This document shows, one piece after another, positions 23,200 through 31,900 of a stretch of DNA of 64,000 nt. Made by a program: the position numbers and the translations under genes. Origin of the DNA: Bacteroidales bacterium (lineage in GTDB: Bacteria > Bacteroidota > Bacteroidia > Bacteroidales > UBA932); contig JAFZBQ010000060.1 of NCBI GenBank assembly GCA_017561665.1, positions 124,001 to 188,000 on the forward strand, in the 5' to 3' direction. The notes beneath the pieces are model-generated. The model was not told the DNA's origin. It ran no database searches and saw only the letters and a list, made by a program, of their open reading frames with translations. How positions within the stretch are numbered: position 1 is the first letter of the stretch; the number at the start of each line of letters is the position of its first letter.

Positions 23200-23691
23200 T
23201 TAATACTCCGTCTTGTCTTCTTTTTCGGACCAGAGGCGGAAGCTGTGGAGGGCTTCGTCGCGCAGGAGAGGGGTGATGGGGACCGAGCGGTTCTCTACCT
23301 TGCGGTCAAGCTCCTCGTAGATAAAATCGTCGGCGAAATTGATGTCAGCGGCGTCCTTGCGGTTGTTGCCGTAGAAGATGCGGTCGATGCCGGCCCAATA
23401 GATGGCGCCCAGGCACATCGGGCAGGGTTCGCAGGAGGTGTAAATTACGCAACCGTCCAGGCTGAAAGTGCCCAGCTGTTTGCAGGCCTTGCGGATGGCG
23501 TTGACCTCGGCGTGGGCAGTGGGGTCATTGTCTATGGTGACGCTGTTGCTGGCTCCGGCAATTACCTGGCCGTCCTTGACGATAACGGCGCCGAAAGGGC
23601 CGCCGCCACGCTCTACGCTGTCGGAAGCGAGTTTGATGGCCTCGCGCATAAAGCGCTTGTCATCGGAAGTAGGTGTATATTTCTTATCCAT
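23200..23691 (-). CDS. Nucleoside/nucleobase deaminase (guanine deaminase-like)
   Basis: 163-residue cytidine/deoxycytidylate-deaminase-fold enzyme. The zinc site is complete: HAEVNAIR (His and catalytic Glu, near residue 64) and PCPMCLGAIYWA (two Cys, near 95). The N-terminal GGGPFGAVIVKDG and C-terminal half (YGNNRKDAADINFADDFIYEEL) resemble bacterial GuaD-type guanine deaminases more than TadA, which would carry tRNA-binding features. The ATG follows the DAHP synthase stop directly (TAAATG), so it is translationally linked to the aromatic operon. Substrate assignment, guanine versus another purine or pterin, is tentative. Confidence 0.83.
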   Translation of the reverse strand: MDKKYTPTSDDKRFMREAIKLASDSVERGGGPFGAVIVKDGQVIAGASNSVTIDNDPTAHAEVNAIRKACKQLGTFSLDGCVIYTSCEPCPMCLGAIYWAGIDRIFYGNNRKDAADINFADDFIYEELDRKVENRSVPITPLLRDEALHSFRLWSEKEDKTEY

Positions 23692-24720
23692 TTATCTGAG
23701 TTCTGCAATGTCGTAAATCAGTCGTTCCGTCTTGGTCCAGCCCAGGCAAGGGTCGGTGATGGATTTGCCGTAAACGCCGCCGTCAAAGCTTTGGCAGCCG
23801 TCCTCCAGGTAGGACTCTATCATAAGGCCTTTAAGAAGTTTGCCGATATCGGAAGAGTGACGGGCGCTGTGAAGCACCTCCTTGGCGATTCGGATCTGCT
23901 GCTCGTACTGCTTGCCGGAGTTGGAATGGTTGGTGTCCACAATCAATGCGGGATTCGGCAACTGTGACTGAGCATATTTCTCGCAGAGCAGCATCATATC
24001 CTCGTAGTGATAGTTGGGGATGTTGCGGCCGTTTTTGGAGACGCTGCCGCGAAGTATGGCGTGGGTGAGGGGATTGCCCTTGCTGGTAACCTCCCAGCCG
24101 CGATAGATGAATGTGTGCGACAGCATGGCGGCGTGGATTGAATTCAGCATCACGTTCATATCGCCGCTGGTGGGATTCTTCATACCGACGGGGATGGTGA
24201 GGCCGCTGGCGGTGAGCCGGTGGATCTGGCTCTCTACGCTGCGGGCACCTACGGCCACGTAAGAAAGCATATCGGACAGATATGTGTGGTTTTCGGGATA
24301 AAGCATCTCGTCGGCGCCGGAGAAGCCGCTTTCTGAGAGGACGCGCATATGCAGATGACGGATAGCGATAAGGCCGCCGAGCATATCTGCACGACTGTGC
24401 GGATCGGGCTGATGAAGCATTCCCTTGTAACCCTCGCCGGTGGTGCGCGGCTTGTTGGTGTAGATGCGCGGGACGATTGTAATCTCGTCCTTCACCTTCT
24501 CCTGGACCTCGCGAAGTCGGGTTACATATTCCAGGACGGCGTCCTCGCGGTCGGCCGAGCACGGGCCTATTATCAGCAGCAGGTTGTGGCTGCGGCCGGT
24601 TATTATATCCTTTATCTTCTGGTCATTGGCCTCCTTGATCTTTTCCAGGCCGGCCTTGAGCGGATACTTTGCTTTAATCTCCTCTGCCGTGGGCAGCTCT
24701 CTAATAATTTCCAGATTCAT
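23692..24720 (-). CDS. aroF: 3-deoxy-7-phosphoheptulonate synthase, class I (AroFGH type)
   Basis: First step of the shikimate pathway: phosphoenolpyruvate plus erythrose 4-phosphate. The 342-residue protein has the class I alpha hallmarks: LLLIIGPCSADREDAVLEY (metal-binding Cys near residue 54), RIYTNKPRTTGEGYKGM (PEP/E4P binding, near 85), VGMKNPTSGD near 178, and VDTNHSNSGKQ near 259. The isoform (F, G or H) cannot be told, so the symbol is generic. The N-terminal extension that binds the feedback amino acid is present. Its ATG overlaps the tyrA stop by one base. It lies sixth in an eight-gene operon, although its reaction comes first. Confidence 0.93.
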   Translation of the reverse strand: MNLEIIRELPTAEEIKAKYPLKAGLEKIKEANDQKIKDIITGRSHNLLLIIGPCSADREDAVLEYVTRLREVQEKVKDEITIVPRIYTNKPRTTGEGYKGMLHQPDPHSRADMLGGLIAIRHLHMRVLSESGFSGADEMLYPENHTYLSDMLSYVAVGARSVESQIHRLTASGLTIPVGMKNPTSGDMNVMLNSIHAAMLSHTFIYRGWEVTSKGNPLTHAILRGSVSKNGRNIPNYHYEDMMLLCEKYAQSQLPNPALIVDTNHSNSGKQYEQQIRIAKEVLHSARHSSDIGKLLKGLMIESYLEDGCQSFDGGVYGKSITDPCLGWTKTERLIYDIAELR

Positions 24721-25571
24721 TACTTCTTATTGAATAATTTTCTCCTTTCGGTAGAAGTTATCATCATTTGCTTTATAGTGGCCTCGTCGCTTTCGGCGAT
24801 AGCCTTTTTGAGACGATCGAACTCGCTTTCGAACAGATCCATCTGACTGAGCAGCTCATCCTTGTTAAGCAGGAACAGTTCCGGCCACATATTCTCGTTT
24901 ATATTGGCAATTCGTGTCAGGTCGCGGAAACTGTCGCCGGTGTAGTCCACAAGGTGCTTGGAATCCTTGCTGCACATAAGGCTGACGGCGATGCAGTGGG
25001 TCAGCTGCGAGAGGAAGGCGATCATCTCGTCGTGCTCTTCAGGCGTCAGTGTGGATATCTGGCCGAAGCCCAACTCGCGGCCTATTTCACCAGCGGTGTC
25101 GATGGCTTTCTGAGTGTTCTTTGCAGTAGGCGTGACTATGTAATTGGCGCCTTCGAAGACCTTTGGATTGCGGCTGGCGATGCCGGAAGTCTCGCGACCG
25201 GCCATCGGGTGGGCGGCTATGAATTCGACGTCGGTCCGGAGCATATCCTGGATGCGGCTTACAACGGCGCCCTTGACGCCGGTGACGTCGGTGATTATCG
25301 CACCGCTCTTGAAATACGACTGATACTTCTCTATCCAATCGATGAACAACTTGGGGTAGAGGGCGAAGACGACAATGTCGAACCGCTCTACAAACTCTTT
25401 TGTTACATCGATTGTCCCGCAGTCGATTATGCCCTCTTTAAGGGCCGTATCCACGGTGCTCTGGCGGGCCGAGATGCCGCCTACGTACCAGCCGCAATTG
25501 TGCAGCTTCTCTGCGTAAGAGGCGCCTATCATTCCGAGGCCCACGATAAGTATTTTGCTGTCCTTATTCAT
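24720..25571 (-). CDS. tyrA: Prephenate dehydrogenase
   Basis: Oxidative decarboxylation of prephenate to 4-hydroxyphenylpyruvate for tyrosine synthesis. The 283-residue protein has the NAD(P)-binding GxGxxG motif ILIVGLGMIGASYAEKL (residues 7-23) and TyrA-family prephenate-site motifs: TDVTGVKGAV near residue 96, AAHPMAGRETSG near 119 and HDEMIAFLSQLTHCIAVSL near 178. It ends without an ACT regulatory domain, so feedback control by tyrosine through ACT is absent. Its start overlaps the aroA stop by 8 bases. The chorismate mutase that supplies prephenate is fused to AroB in the same operon, which completes the tyrosine branch. Confidence 0.9.
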   Translation of the reverse strand: MNKDSKILIVGLGMIGASYAEKLHNCGWYVGGISARQSTVDTALKEGIIDCGTIDVTKEFVERFDIVVFALYPKLFIDWIEKYQSYFKSGAIITDVTGVKGAVVSRIQDMLRTDVEFIAAHPMAGRETSGIASRNPKVFEGANYIVTPTAKNTQKAIDTAGEIGRELGFGQISTLTPEEHDEMIAFLSQLTHCIAVSLMCSKDSKHLVDYTGDSFRDLTRIANINENMWPELFLLNKDELLSQMDLFESEFDRLKKAIAESDEATIKQMMITSTERRKLFNKK

Positions 25572-26727
25572 CTTTCACTTCGATGCCGAGCTGTTTGATT
25601 GTTTCGAAAAAGTCCGGGAAACTCTTGGCCACCGATTCGCATCCCTCCAGCCTGGCGCCGAACAAGGTTGCCAGGGCGGTCAGGCTCATTGCCAGGCGGT
25701 GGTCGTTATGGCTGTCAAAAACGATTCCTTCGCCGGCCAGGGTTGCCCTGCGGGATGCCGGAATCGGCTTTATTTCCACGGTATTGTCGCCGATGACGGC
25801 GGTTGCGCCGGCCTTTGCCAATTCGCCGGCGATATCGGCTACGCGGTCACTCTCCTTGATGCGCAGGCGGGCTGTATTTATGAACCTGGCGCCGTGCTTT
25901 ATGGCAGCCAGGGTAAAGAGCACCGGCCCCAGGTCGATGCAGTTACCCAGGTCTATCTCGCACCAGCCGGCGTCCAGGCGACGGAAAAGGTCGCGGTATA
26001 TCTTGTCGCCTTGCAGGGAGTCGGGGTTGAGTCCCTGCAGCGATACGTCACCGCCAAGGTAGTTGTATATGTCCAGGAAGGCGGCGTTGGACCAGTCGCC
26101 CTCTACGCTGCAGTCAGGCAGGTTGTAGCTCTGGCCGCCCGTTATGAAAATGTGGTTGCCTTCCATCCTGACCTTGATGCCCGACTTGCGAAGCACGTCA
26201 AGGGTGATGTCGATGTATGGACGGCTCTGGACGGGCGGGGTAATCCATATCTCGCTGTCGCCGTCAAGCAGCGGCAAGGCGAACAGCAGGCCGGTTATGT
26301 ACTGGCTGCTGGTAGATCCGTCAATCTGGAAGATTCCGCTGGAAAGGCGGCCGTCTACCGTGAGAGAATCCTCGCTCAGTTCGTATTTGATATCCTGGTC
26401 CTTGAAAATCTTTTCGTATTCGCCGATGCCTCTGGAAAACAGTTTGGCAGTGCCGGTGAAGCGGCCGCCGCCGTTTAGCGCAATCGCCACGGGAATCAGG
26501 AACCGCAGCGTGGAGCCGCTTTCGCGGCAGTCCAGCGTCCCTTTGTCGTCGATGGCTTTAAGGCAGTCAATGGTTGCACGGATGTCATTTGAAAGGTCGA
26601 CGTTGGATACGGTGGCTTTGCCGCCCGAAAGAAATGCGGCAATGAGCAGGCGATGGGCATAGCTCTTGGAAGGTGGTACCGTGACGGCACCGCCCGCAGT
26701 ACTTTTGGCTATGTGGCAGACGCTCAT
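25564..26727 (-). CDS. aroA: 3-phosphoshikimate 1-carboxyvinyltransferase (EPSP synthase)
   Basis: Transfers the enolpyruvyl group from phosphoenolpyruvate to shikimate 3-phosphate. The 387-residue protein is shorter than the 425-430 usual in enterobacteria. Substrate residues are visible in PPSKSYAHR (18-26), CRESGSTLRFLIPVA near 63, IKESDRVADIAGEL near 291 and FDSHNDHRLAMSLTALA near 338. Both inside-out alpha-beta halves are present, so the shortness is from loops rather than truncation. It overlaps aroQ by 4 bases and tyrA by 8 bases, indicating coupled translation. Confidence 0.93.
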   Translation of the reverse strand: MSVCHIAKSTAGGAVTVPPSKSYAHRLLIAAFLSGGKATVSNVDLSNDIRATIDCLKAIDDKGTLDCRESGSTLRFLIPVAIALNGGGRFTGTAKLFSRGIGEYEKIFKDQDIKYELSEDSLTVDGRLSSGIFQIDGSTSSQYITGLLFALPLLDGDSEIWITPPVQSRPYIDITLDVLRKSGIKVRMEGNHIFITGGQSYNLPDCSVEGDWSNAAFLDIYNYLGGDVSLQGLNPDSLQGDKIYRDLFRRLDAGWCEIDLGNCIDLGPVLFTLAAIKHGARFINTARLRIKESDRVADIAGELAKAGATAVIGDNTVEIKPIPASRRATLAGEGIVFDSHNDHRLAMSLTALATLFGARLEGCESVAKSFPDFFETIKQLGIEVKDE

Positions 26728-27152
26728 TCAGAAAGGAGAATGTCGATTGCGTCTATGTAGCCCGCCAGGCCGTGTCCGGCGATGGACGATTTGCACACCG
26801 GGCGGATATAACTCCACTGGCGGAAATCCTCGCGGGAAGAAATCTCGCTGATATGCACCTCCACGCAGGGAATCATTACCGCCTTGAGGGCGTCCATAAG
26901 GGCGATGCTGGTGTGGGTGTATGCGCCAGGATTGAACACAATGCCGTCGATGCCGTCGAAGTAAGCCTGCTGAATCTTGTCCACCAGGGCGCCTTCGTGA
27001 TTGCTCTGGTAGCATTCAACCTCGATGCCGCGTTCTCGGGCATAGTCTTCTACCATATGCACCAGGTCGGCGTAGGTTTCGTTGCCGTAGATGTCGGGCT
27101 CGCGTATGCCCAGCATATTCAGGTTAGGTCCGTTAAGTACCAGCAGTTTCAT
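26724..27152 (-). CDS. aroQ: 3-dehydroquinate dehydratase, type II
   Basis: Removes water from 3-dehydroquinate to give 3-dehydroshikimate. The 142-residue length is typical for the dodecameric type II enzyme. Motifs: LVLNGPNLNMLG (3-14), catalytic Tyr in GIREPDIYGNETY near 21, NPGAYTHTSIAL near 74, VEVHISE near 98 and SSIAGHGLAGY near 122. The start at 27150-27152 overlaps the aroC stop by 4 bases (ATGA); a longer open frame upstream only covers aroC sequence. Not to be confused with AroQ-class chorismate mutase, which is fused to AroB here. Confidence 0.93.
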   Translation of the reverse strand: MKLLVLNGPNLNMLGIREPDIYGNETYADLVHMVEDYARERGIEVECYQSNHEGALVDKIQQAYFDGIDGIVFNPGAYTHTSIALMDALKAVMIPCVEVHISEISSREDFRQWSYIRPVCKSSIAGHGLAGYIDAIDILLSE

Positions 27153-28255
27153 TTCTTCTTGAATATTGAGTTGGAAAATGCCCCTTTGAGGGCGTCGCAT
27201 ATTACTATAGCGGTCATTGCCGTAACTACCGGGCAGATGCGCCTGATTATGGCGGGATCGTGGCGGCCGGTGACGCAGATGGTGGTGTTTTCTCCGGTGG
27301 CCATATCCACGGTCTTCTGTTCCCTGGCAATTGAGGGAGTCGGCTTGACGGCGCAGTTGAACACCACCGGCATCCCGTTGGAATAGCCGCCGTTGATGCC
27401 GCCGTTGTTGTTGGTGTAAGTCTTGACTTTGCCGCCATTGCAATAAAAGGCGTCGTTGCAAGTGGCGCCGGTGGCATCCTTGAAGCCGAATCCGAGGCCG
27501 AACTCTATTCCCTTGATACCGCCGATGGAAAGCATGGCGTTGGCCAGAACGCCGTCCAGACTGCCGAACCACGGCTCTCCGACGCCTGCCGGAAGGCCCG
27601 TCACAGCCGTTTGAATGACACCGCCAATGGAGTCTCTCTCGCGGCGGACGGCGTCTATGGCCTCCGTCATCACGGCTTCGACATCTGAAATCACAGGGAA
27701 GGATTTCTTCTGGATATCGTCTATCTGCTGCTTGAGCACTGCCTCATCTGTATCGTTGAAAGGGGCATCGGTTACGCCGCCGCAGGCGAGGATGTGAGTG
27801 CCTACGGTTATGCCGATATCCTCCAAAGCCTTGCTGCATATTGCGCCCAGAGCCACTATCGGGGCAGTAAGACGGCCGGAGAAGTGTCCGCCGCCGCGCC
27901 AGTCTTCAAAGCCCTGATGGACAATGTGACTGACATAATCGGCGTGAGAAGGGCGGGCGAGGTTCCGGTTGGCCTCGTAGTCGACGCTGCGAGTGTTGGT
28001 ATTCTCAATCGTGATGCAGATTGGTTCGCCAGTGGTGAAGCCGTTGAATACGCCGCTCAAAATGCGGTAATTGTCGGGCTCTACGCGGGCGGTCTCGTTG
28101 CTGCCACGGGGGCGGCGCTTTGCCAGCGCTGCAGAGATTGTCTCGTCACTGACCTCGATGCCGCAGGGCATTCCGTCCAGCACCGCGCCGATGGCCTCGC
28201 CGTGGCTTTCGCCGAACAGCGTCAGGGTTATATTCTTGCCAAGGATGTTGCTCAT
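27149..28255 (-). CDS. aroC: Chorismate synthase
   Basis: Converts EPSP to chorismate using reduced FMN. The 368-residue protein has the family signatures: FGESHGEAIGAVLDGMP (13-29), with RPRGSNETARVEPD near 49, RPSHADYV near 100, SIGGIKGIEFGLGF near 244 and the C-terminal Asp-Pro-Ala segment RHDPAIIRRICPVV near 334. The second gene of the operon, overlapping both aroB (4 bases) and aroQ (4 bases). No separate flavin reductase domain is seen, so it is the monofunctional form. Confidence 0.94.
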   Translation of the reverse strand: MSNILGKNITLTLFGESHGEAIGAVLDGMPCGIEVSDETISAALAKRRPRGSNETARVEPDNYRILSGVFNGFTTGEPICITIENTNTRSVDYEANRNLARPSHADYVSHIVHQGFEDWRGGGHFSGRLTAPIVALGAICSKALEDIGITVGTHILACGGVTDAPFNDTDEAVLKQQIDDIQKKSFPVISDVEAVMTEAIDAVRRERDSIGGVIQTAVTGLPAGVGEPWFGSLDGVLANAMLSIGGIKGIEFGLGFGFKDATGATCNDAFYCNGGKVKTYTNNNGGINGGYSNGMPVVFNCAVKPTPSIAREQKTVDMATGENTTICVTGRHDPAIIRRICPVVTAMTAIVICDALKGAFSNSIFKKK

Positions 28256-29499
28256 ATCGCCAAATCTTGGATGTTTACTTTTTCGAAAATGTAGCTGCCT
28301 ATCTCGCTGACCTTGACCACTGTGATAACATCGCCGGAGGCTTTCTTGTCGTGCGCTATCAGCGCCCTGAGGGTCTCTGCGAGGATGCTGTGAGATGTGG
28401 GCAGGTTGTATTTCTGAAGCACCTTGAGGATGCGGCTGCGGGCATCGCCCTCTGCAAAGTACAGCATTCCCATCGCCACAGCTTCACCGTGCAGATATTC
28501 GCCGCCGGCGGCCGCTTCAATGGCGTGGCCCACCGTATGGCCGAAGTTGAGCACGCGGCGCAGCCCTTTTTCACGCGGGTCGGCCTTGACCACCGCCTGC
28601 TTTACAATCAGGCTGCGGCGGATTATCTCGTCTATGTCGGCCATCAGGTCGGTGGAGTTCTCAATTATCGAGAAGAGTCCGGCATCGCTGGTTGCGGCCA
28701 TCTTTATGGCCTCTGCCAGACCGCTGTTCAACTGCCTCTGGGGCAGCGTGCGCAGCGTTTCGGAGTCAATCAGCACCTTGCAGGGCATATGGAACGCCCC
28801 CACGATGTTTTTGACGCCGCAGAAGTCGATTGCGGTTTTGCCGCCGATAGATGAATCCAGCTGTGAGAGGAGGGTGGTGGGGACATTGTAGAACCTCAGA
28901 CCCCGCATATACGTGGCGGCTGCAAAGCCGGCCAGATCGCCCACGACTCCGCCGCCGACGGCCACTACGGAGTCGCCGCGGGTGAAGCCGCCCTCTACAA
29001 GAGCTTCAAGGACGCCCTTATAGGTATCTATGTTCTTGCTTGATTCGCCCTGTTCAAAGGTGTGGATATGCACCTCGGTGGCCCGGCCTTTGAGCGATTC
29101 GGCAACGGTTGCGGCATATTGCGCCGGGACGCCGCTGTCGGTAACAATCATCACCTTGGAGCCGCAGATGCCCAGCAGTGTGCCTGCCTGGGAAAGCGAG
29201 CCGCGCTGTATAATTATGTTGTGGCAGGGAGTCTTTGCCCCGCATATTATCTCGCTCTGATAGTCCTTGGATATGGATATCACACCTTTCAGGAAGTCGG
29301 CGTAACGGGCCCTGAGCCGCTCGTCTTCGAACTGGCCGCAGCGCCGCTCTATCATCTCCTTTTCGCGGGCAAGATCCTCCACGGGCAGGCCGCATTCCTT
29401 CTTGTAAAGGGCAATCTTTTCTGCCGCAGCCATCCTTTGCCGGAACAGCTGTGCCATCTGCTCGTCAATTTGATCGATTATCTTGCGTTCGTTTGTCAT
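28252..29499 (-). CDS. aroB: Bifunctional chorismate mutase / 3-dehydroquinate synthase fusion
   Basis: 415 residues from the ATG 29497-29499; an in-frame TTG at 29508 falls inside the −7 box. Residues 1-85 are an AroQ-class chorismate mutase. By eye every active-site position of the E. coli CM domain has its match: Arg in NERKII, Arg in FRQRM, Lys in ALYKK, Asp/Arg/Glu in VEDLAREKE, and Ser/Gln in SISKDYQ. Residues about 95-415 are dehydroquinate synthase: EQGESSKN, VAVGGGVVGDLAGFAAATYM, PTTLLSQLDSSIGGKTAIDF, LNFGHTVGHAIE with zinc ligands, and HGEAVAMGM. AroB makes the second pathway intermediate, and the mutase acts after chorismate. First gene of the operon, overlapping aroC by 4 bases. 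Confidence 0.9.
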   Translation of the reverse strand: MTNERKIIDQIDEQMAQLFRQRMAAAEKIALYKKECGLPVEDLAREKEMIERRCGQFEDERLRARYADFLKGVISISKDYQSEIICGAKTPCHNIIIQRGSLSQAGTLLGICGSKVMIVTDSGVPAQYAATVAESLKGRATEVHIHTFEQGESSKNIDTYKGVLEALVEGGFTRGDSVVAVGGGVVGDLAGFAAATYMRGLRFYNVPTTLLSQLDSSIGGKTAIDFCGVKNIVGAFHMPCKVLIDSETLRTLPQRQLNSGLAEAIKMAATSDAGLFSIIENSTDLMADIDEIIRRSLIVKQAVVKADPREKGLRRVLNFGHTVGHAIEAAAGGEYLHGEAVAMGMLYFAEGDARSRILKVLQKYNLPTSHSILAETLRALIAHDKKASGDVITVVKVSEIGSYIFEKVNIQDLAI

Positions 29500-29505
29500 A
29501 TTTTG

Positions 29506-29513
29506 CAAAGATA
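29506..29513 (-). promoter_or_regulatory. −7 box of the aromatic operon
   Basis: TATCTTTG on the minus strand, 6 bases before the aroB ATG, so the transcript has almost no leader. A TTTG lies at 29542-29539, spaced 25 bases, longer than the usual 19-21. It supports ATG 29499 over the upstream TTG. Confidence 0.65.
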
Positions 29514-29557
29514 GAGTGAAAATTTCATAATTTTAGGCCAAATTTCCGTATTCTGCA

Positions 29558-30472
29558 ATGAAAAGAAAACCCGCGGTAGATTATTTGCTGATATTGGCCG
29601 GCGCGCTGCTGCAGGCGGTGGCCTACGTACTGTTCTTTGCCCCGCATCACATAGTGCCGGGCGGCGTGTACGGTATCACCATCATACTTCACTTTATAAC
29701 CAAAGGAATCTTCTCCTTTGCGCCCGACGGACTGCCGATAGGTATTATGGCGCTGCTGTTCAACGTGCCGCTGATGATACTGGCCACCCGCAAACTGGGC
29801 CTTCGCAGCGGCGCACGCACCGTTGTGGCGTTTGTGGCCATAGCGATATTTACCGATGTGATAGAGGCCATCTCCGGCGGCAAACCGTTGATTGAGAATG
29901 ACGTGCTGCTGAGCAGCCTCTTCGGCGGCATCCTGCTGGGCGTGGGCGTTTATCTGGTGATAAGTTCCTACGGCACCAATGCCGGCACCGACGTCCTGGC
30001 GCGGGTTATTTCCCGTTCGTGGGGCATCAACCTGAGCACCGTGATACTGGTGATAGATTCCATAATAGTGCTGCTGGGCTGGCTGGCATTCAAGGATCCT
30101 ATGGTGCCGCTCTACTCGCTGATGGCCATCCTGGCTTATTCTATGACAATAGATAAACTGAACATCACCAATCCCAACTGTATGCTCACGATAGTGACAG
30201 ACAGGATTGATGATGTCAAGCAGTTCATACTCTACGAAACGGGCCACGGCGGCTCTTATGTCGACGCCAAGGGCCTATATACCGACAACGACAAGAAACT
30301 GATAATGGCGGTGGTAAGCAAGCGCGAGGCCTCCGCCTGCGAGAGCCGCATCCGCAAGATCGACCCCGCGGCGTTCGTGGTGATCACCGACGCCCACGAC
30401 GTCAACGGCAACGGCTTCTTCTCCGTTCCGCACTGGAACTACCGCAAGGAGAACGAATCGGCCCCGCTCTAA
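29558..30472 (+). CDS. YitT family membrane protein (DUF161 + DUF2179)
   Basis: 304 residues. The first ~200 contain five or six hydrophobic helices (VDYLLILAGALLQAVAYVLF, IVPGGVYGITIILHF, LLSSLFGGILLGVGVYLVIS, TVILVIDSIIVLLGWLAF), including the repeated Pro-Gly-Gly motif typical of YitT transporters. The C-terminal cytosolic part, about 215-300, is a DUF2179 domain (LTIVTDRIDDVKQFILYETG onward). The substrate of the family is unknown. It is divergent from the aromatic operon and ends 6 bases before the MATE gene, so the two are likely co-transcribed. Confidence 0.88.
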   Translation: MKRKPAVDYLLILAGALLQAVAYVLFFAPHHIVPGGVYGITIILHFITKGIFSFAPDGLPIGIMALLFNVPLMILATRKLGLRSGARTVVAFVAIAIFTDVIEAISGGKPLIENDVLLSSLFGGILLGVGVYLVISSYGTNAGTDVLARVISRSWGINLSTVILVIDSIIVLLGWLAFKDPMVPLYSLMAILAYSMTIDKLNITNPNCMLTIVTDRIDDVKQFILYETGHGGSYVDAKGLYTDNDKKLIMAVVSKREASACESRIRKIDPAAFVVITDAHDVNGNGFFSVPHWNYRKENESAPL

Positions 30473-30478
30473 TCCTTT

Positions 30479-31900
30479 ATGAAGCAAAAGGACATCCTGC
30501 TTGAGGGCATTCGAACCGGGCTGCCGCTGACAATCAGGGAACGCATAAAGCTGACCCTGCTGCTCTGCGGGCCGGCGATACTGGCGCAGCTGGCATCTAC
30601 GCTGCTGCAGTTCATAGATGCCTCTATGGTGGGCAGTCTGGGCGCCGGGCCTTCGGCATCGATCGGTCTGGTGTCGACATCCATCTGGCTGATAGGCGGC
30701 TTCTGCATCGCCAACGGTCAGGGTTTCAGCGTACAGGTGGCGCATAACATCGGCGCCAACGATTTTGCTGCGGCCCGCAACGTGTTGCGCCAGGGACTGG
30801 CGGTGGTGTTGGCCTTCTCCGTCATTCTGGCCATAACCGGCCTTCTGATTGCCGGTCCGCTGCCGCGGTGGCTTGGAGGCGAGGCGGCCATACAGGACGA
30901 TGCGGCGGCCTATTTCCGCATCTTCTGCCTGTTTGTGCCGATGATGCAGCTGAGTTTCTTTGGCGTAACTATGCTGCAGTGCAGCGGTGATATGAAGCTG
31001 CCGGCGCTTATGGACATACTGATGTGCGTGTTGGATGTAGTCTTCAACTTCTTGCTGATATTCCCCACACGGGAGCTGTCGTTATTTGGGTTGACCTTTA
31101 CGATGCCTGGCGCCGGTATGGGCGTGCGCGGCGCAGCCCTCGGTACCGGCTTGGCAGAAGCTATTACCGCCATATTGCTGATGTACTTCCTGCTAATAAG
31201 GCATCGTGAGTTGGGCATTTTCCGTCATAAAGGCTCGTTCAGCCCTGACAAGCCGGTGCTCCGCAAGGCATCCAAGATTACCGGGCCGCTCTGGTTCCAG
31301 AATCTGGTGATGCGCGGCGCATACATCGCCAGCACCCTGATTGTGGCGCCGCTGGGAGCGGTGGCGATTGCCGCAAATTCCTTCGCCATAATTGCAGAGA
31401 GTTTCTGCTATATGCCGGGGTATGGAATGGGCGACGCCGCTACCACGCTTGTAGGGCAGAGCCTAGGCGCCTCGCGTAAAGATCTGGCGCGAAGCTTTTC
31501 CCGAATCACCCTTGGGCTGGGCGTGGCTATGATGGTGGCACTGGCGGTAGTTATGTATATTCTCGCGGTGCCGATAATGAGTCTGCTTAGCGTAGATGCC
31601 GACGTCGTGGCTTTGGGCGCCCGGTGCCTGCGGCTGGAGGCTTTTGCCGAGGCTGGTTATGCCGCATCCATTGTGGCCTTCGGCGCCTGCGTCGGTGCCG
31701 GTGACACCAAGATACCGGCGCTGCTGAATCTTATAAGCGTATGGGCGGTACGAATCGTGCTGGCTATAATACTGACTCCGAAATACGGCCTGATGGGCTA
31801 CTGGATAGCGATGTTCATAGAACTGAACGTTCGCGGACTGCTGTTCGTGCTGCGCATCCGGGGTACAAAATGGATGAATTATGTTACTGATAAAGGATAA
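30479..31900 (+). CDS. MATE family multidrug/cation antiporter
   Basis: 473-residue inner-membrane protein with about 12 helices in two repeats. It starts LTLLLCGPAILAQLASTLLQ with the MATE N-lobe motif FIDASMVGSLGAGPSASIGL, and the second repeat shows GPLWFQNLVMRGAYIASTLI and GYGMGDAATTLVGQSLGA. These exporters use sodium or proton gradients to expel organic cations and toxic metabolites. The gene overlaps DUF3737 by 20 bases and follows yitT by 6 bases. Substrate is unknown; the linked MalY-type C-S lyase makes a thiol or sulfur-compound role conceivable but unproven. Confidence 0.9.
   Translation: MKQKDILLEGIRTGLPLTIRERIKLTLLLCGPAILAQLASTLLQFIDASMVGSLGAGPSASIGLVSTSIWLIGGFCIANGQGFSVQVAHNIGANDFAAARNVLRQGLAVVLAFSVILAITGLLIAGPLPRWLGGEAAIQDDAAAYFRIFCLFVPMMQLSFFGVTMLQCSGDMKLPALMDILMCVLDVVFNFLLIFPTRELSLFGLTFTMPGAGMGVRGAALGTGLAEAITAILLMYFLLIRHRELGIFRHKGSFSPDKPVLRKASKITGPLWFQNLVMRGAYIASTLIVAPLGAVAIAANSFAIIAESFCYMPGYGMGDAATTLVGQSLGASRKDLARSFSRITLGLGVAMMVALAVVMYILAVPIMSLLSVDADVVALGARCLRLEAFAEAGYAASIVAFGACVGAGDTKIPALLNLISVWAVRIVLAIILTPKYGLMGYWIAMFIELNVRGLLFVLRIRGTKWMNYVTDKG

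Noticed and set aside
26724..27572. 282-codon version of the aroQ frame
   Set aside because: The extra N-terminal part translates aroC in another frame; the normal AroQ start is at 27152.
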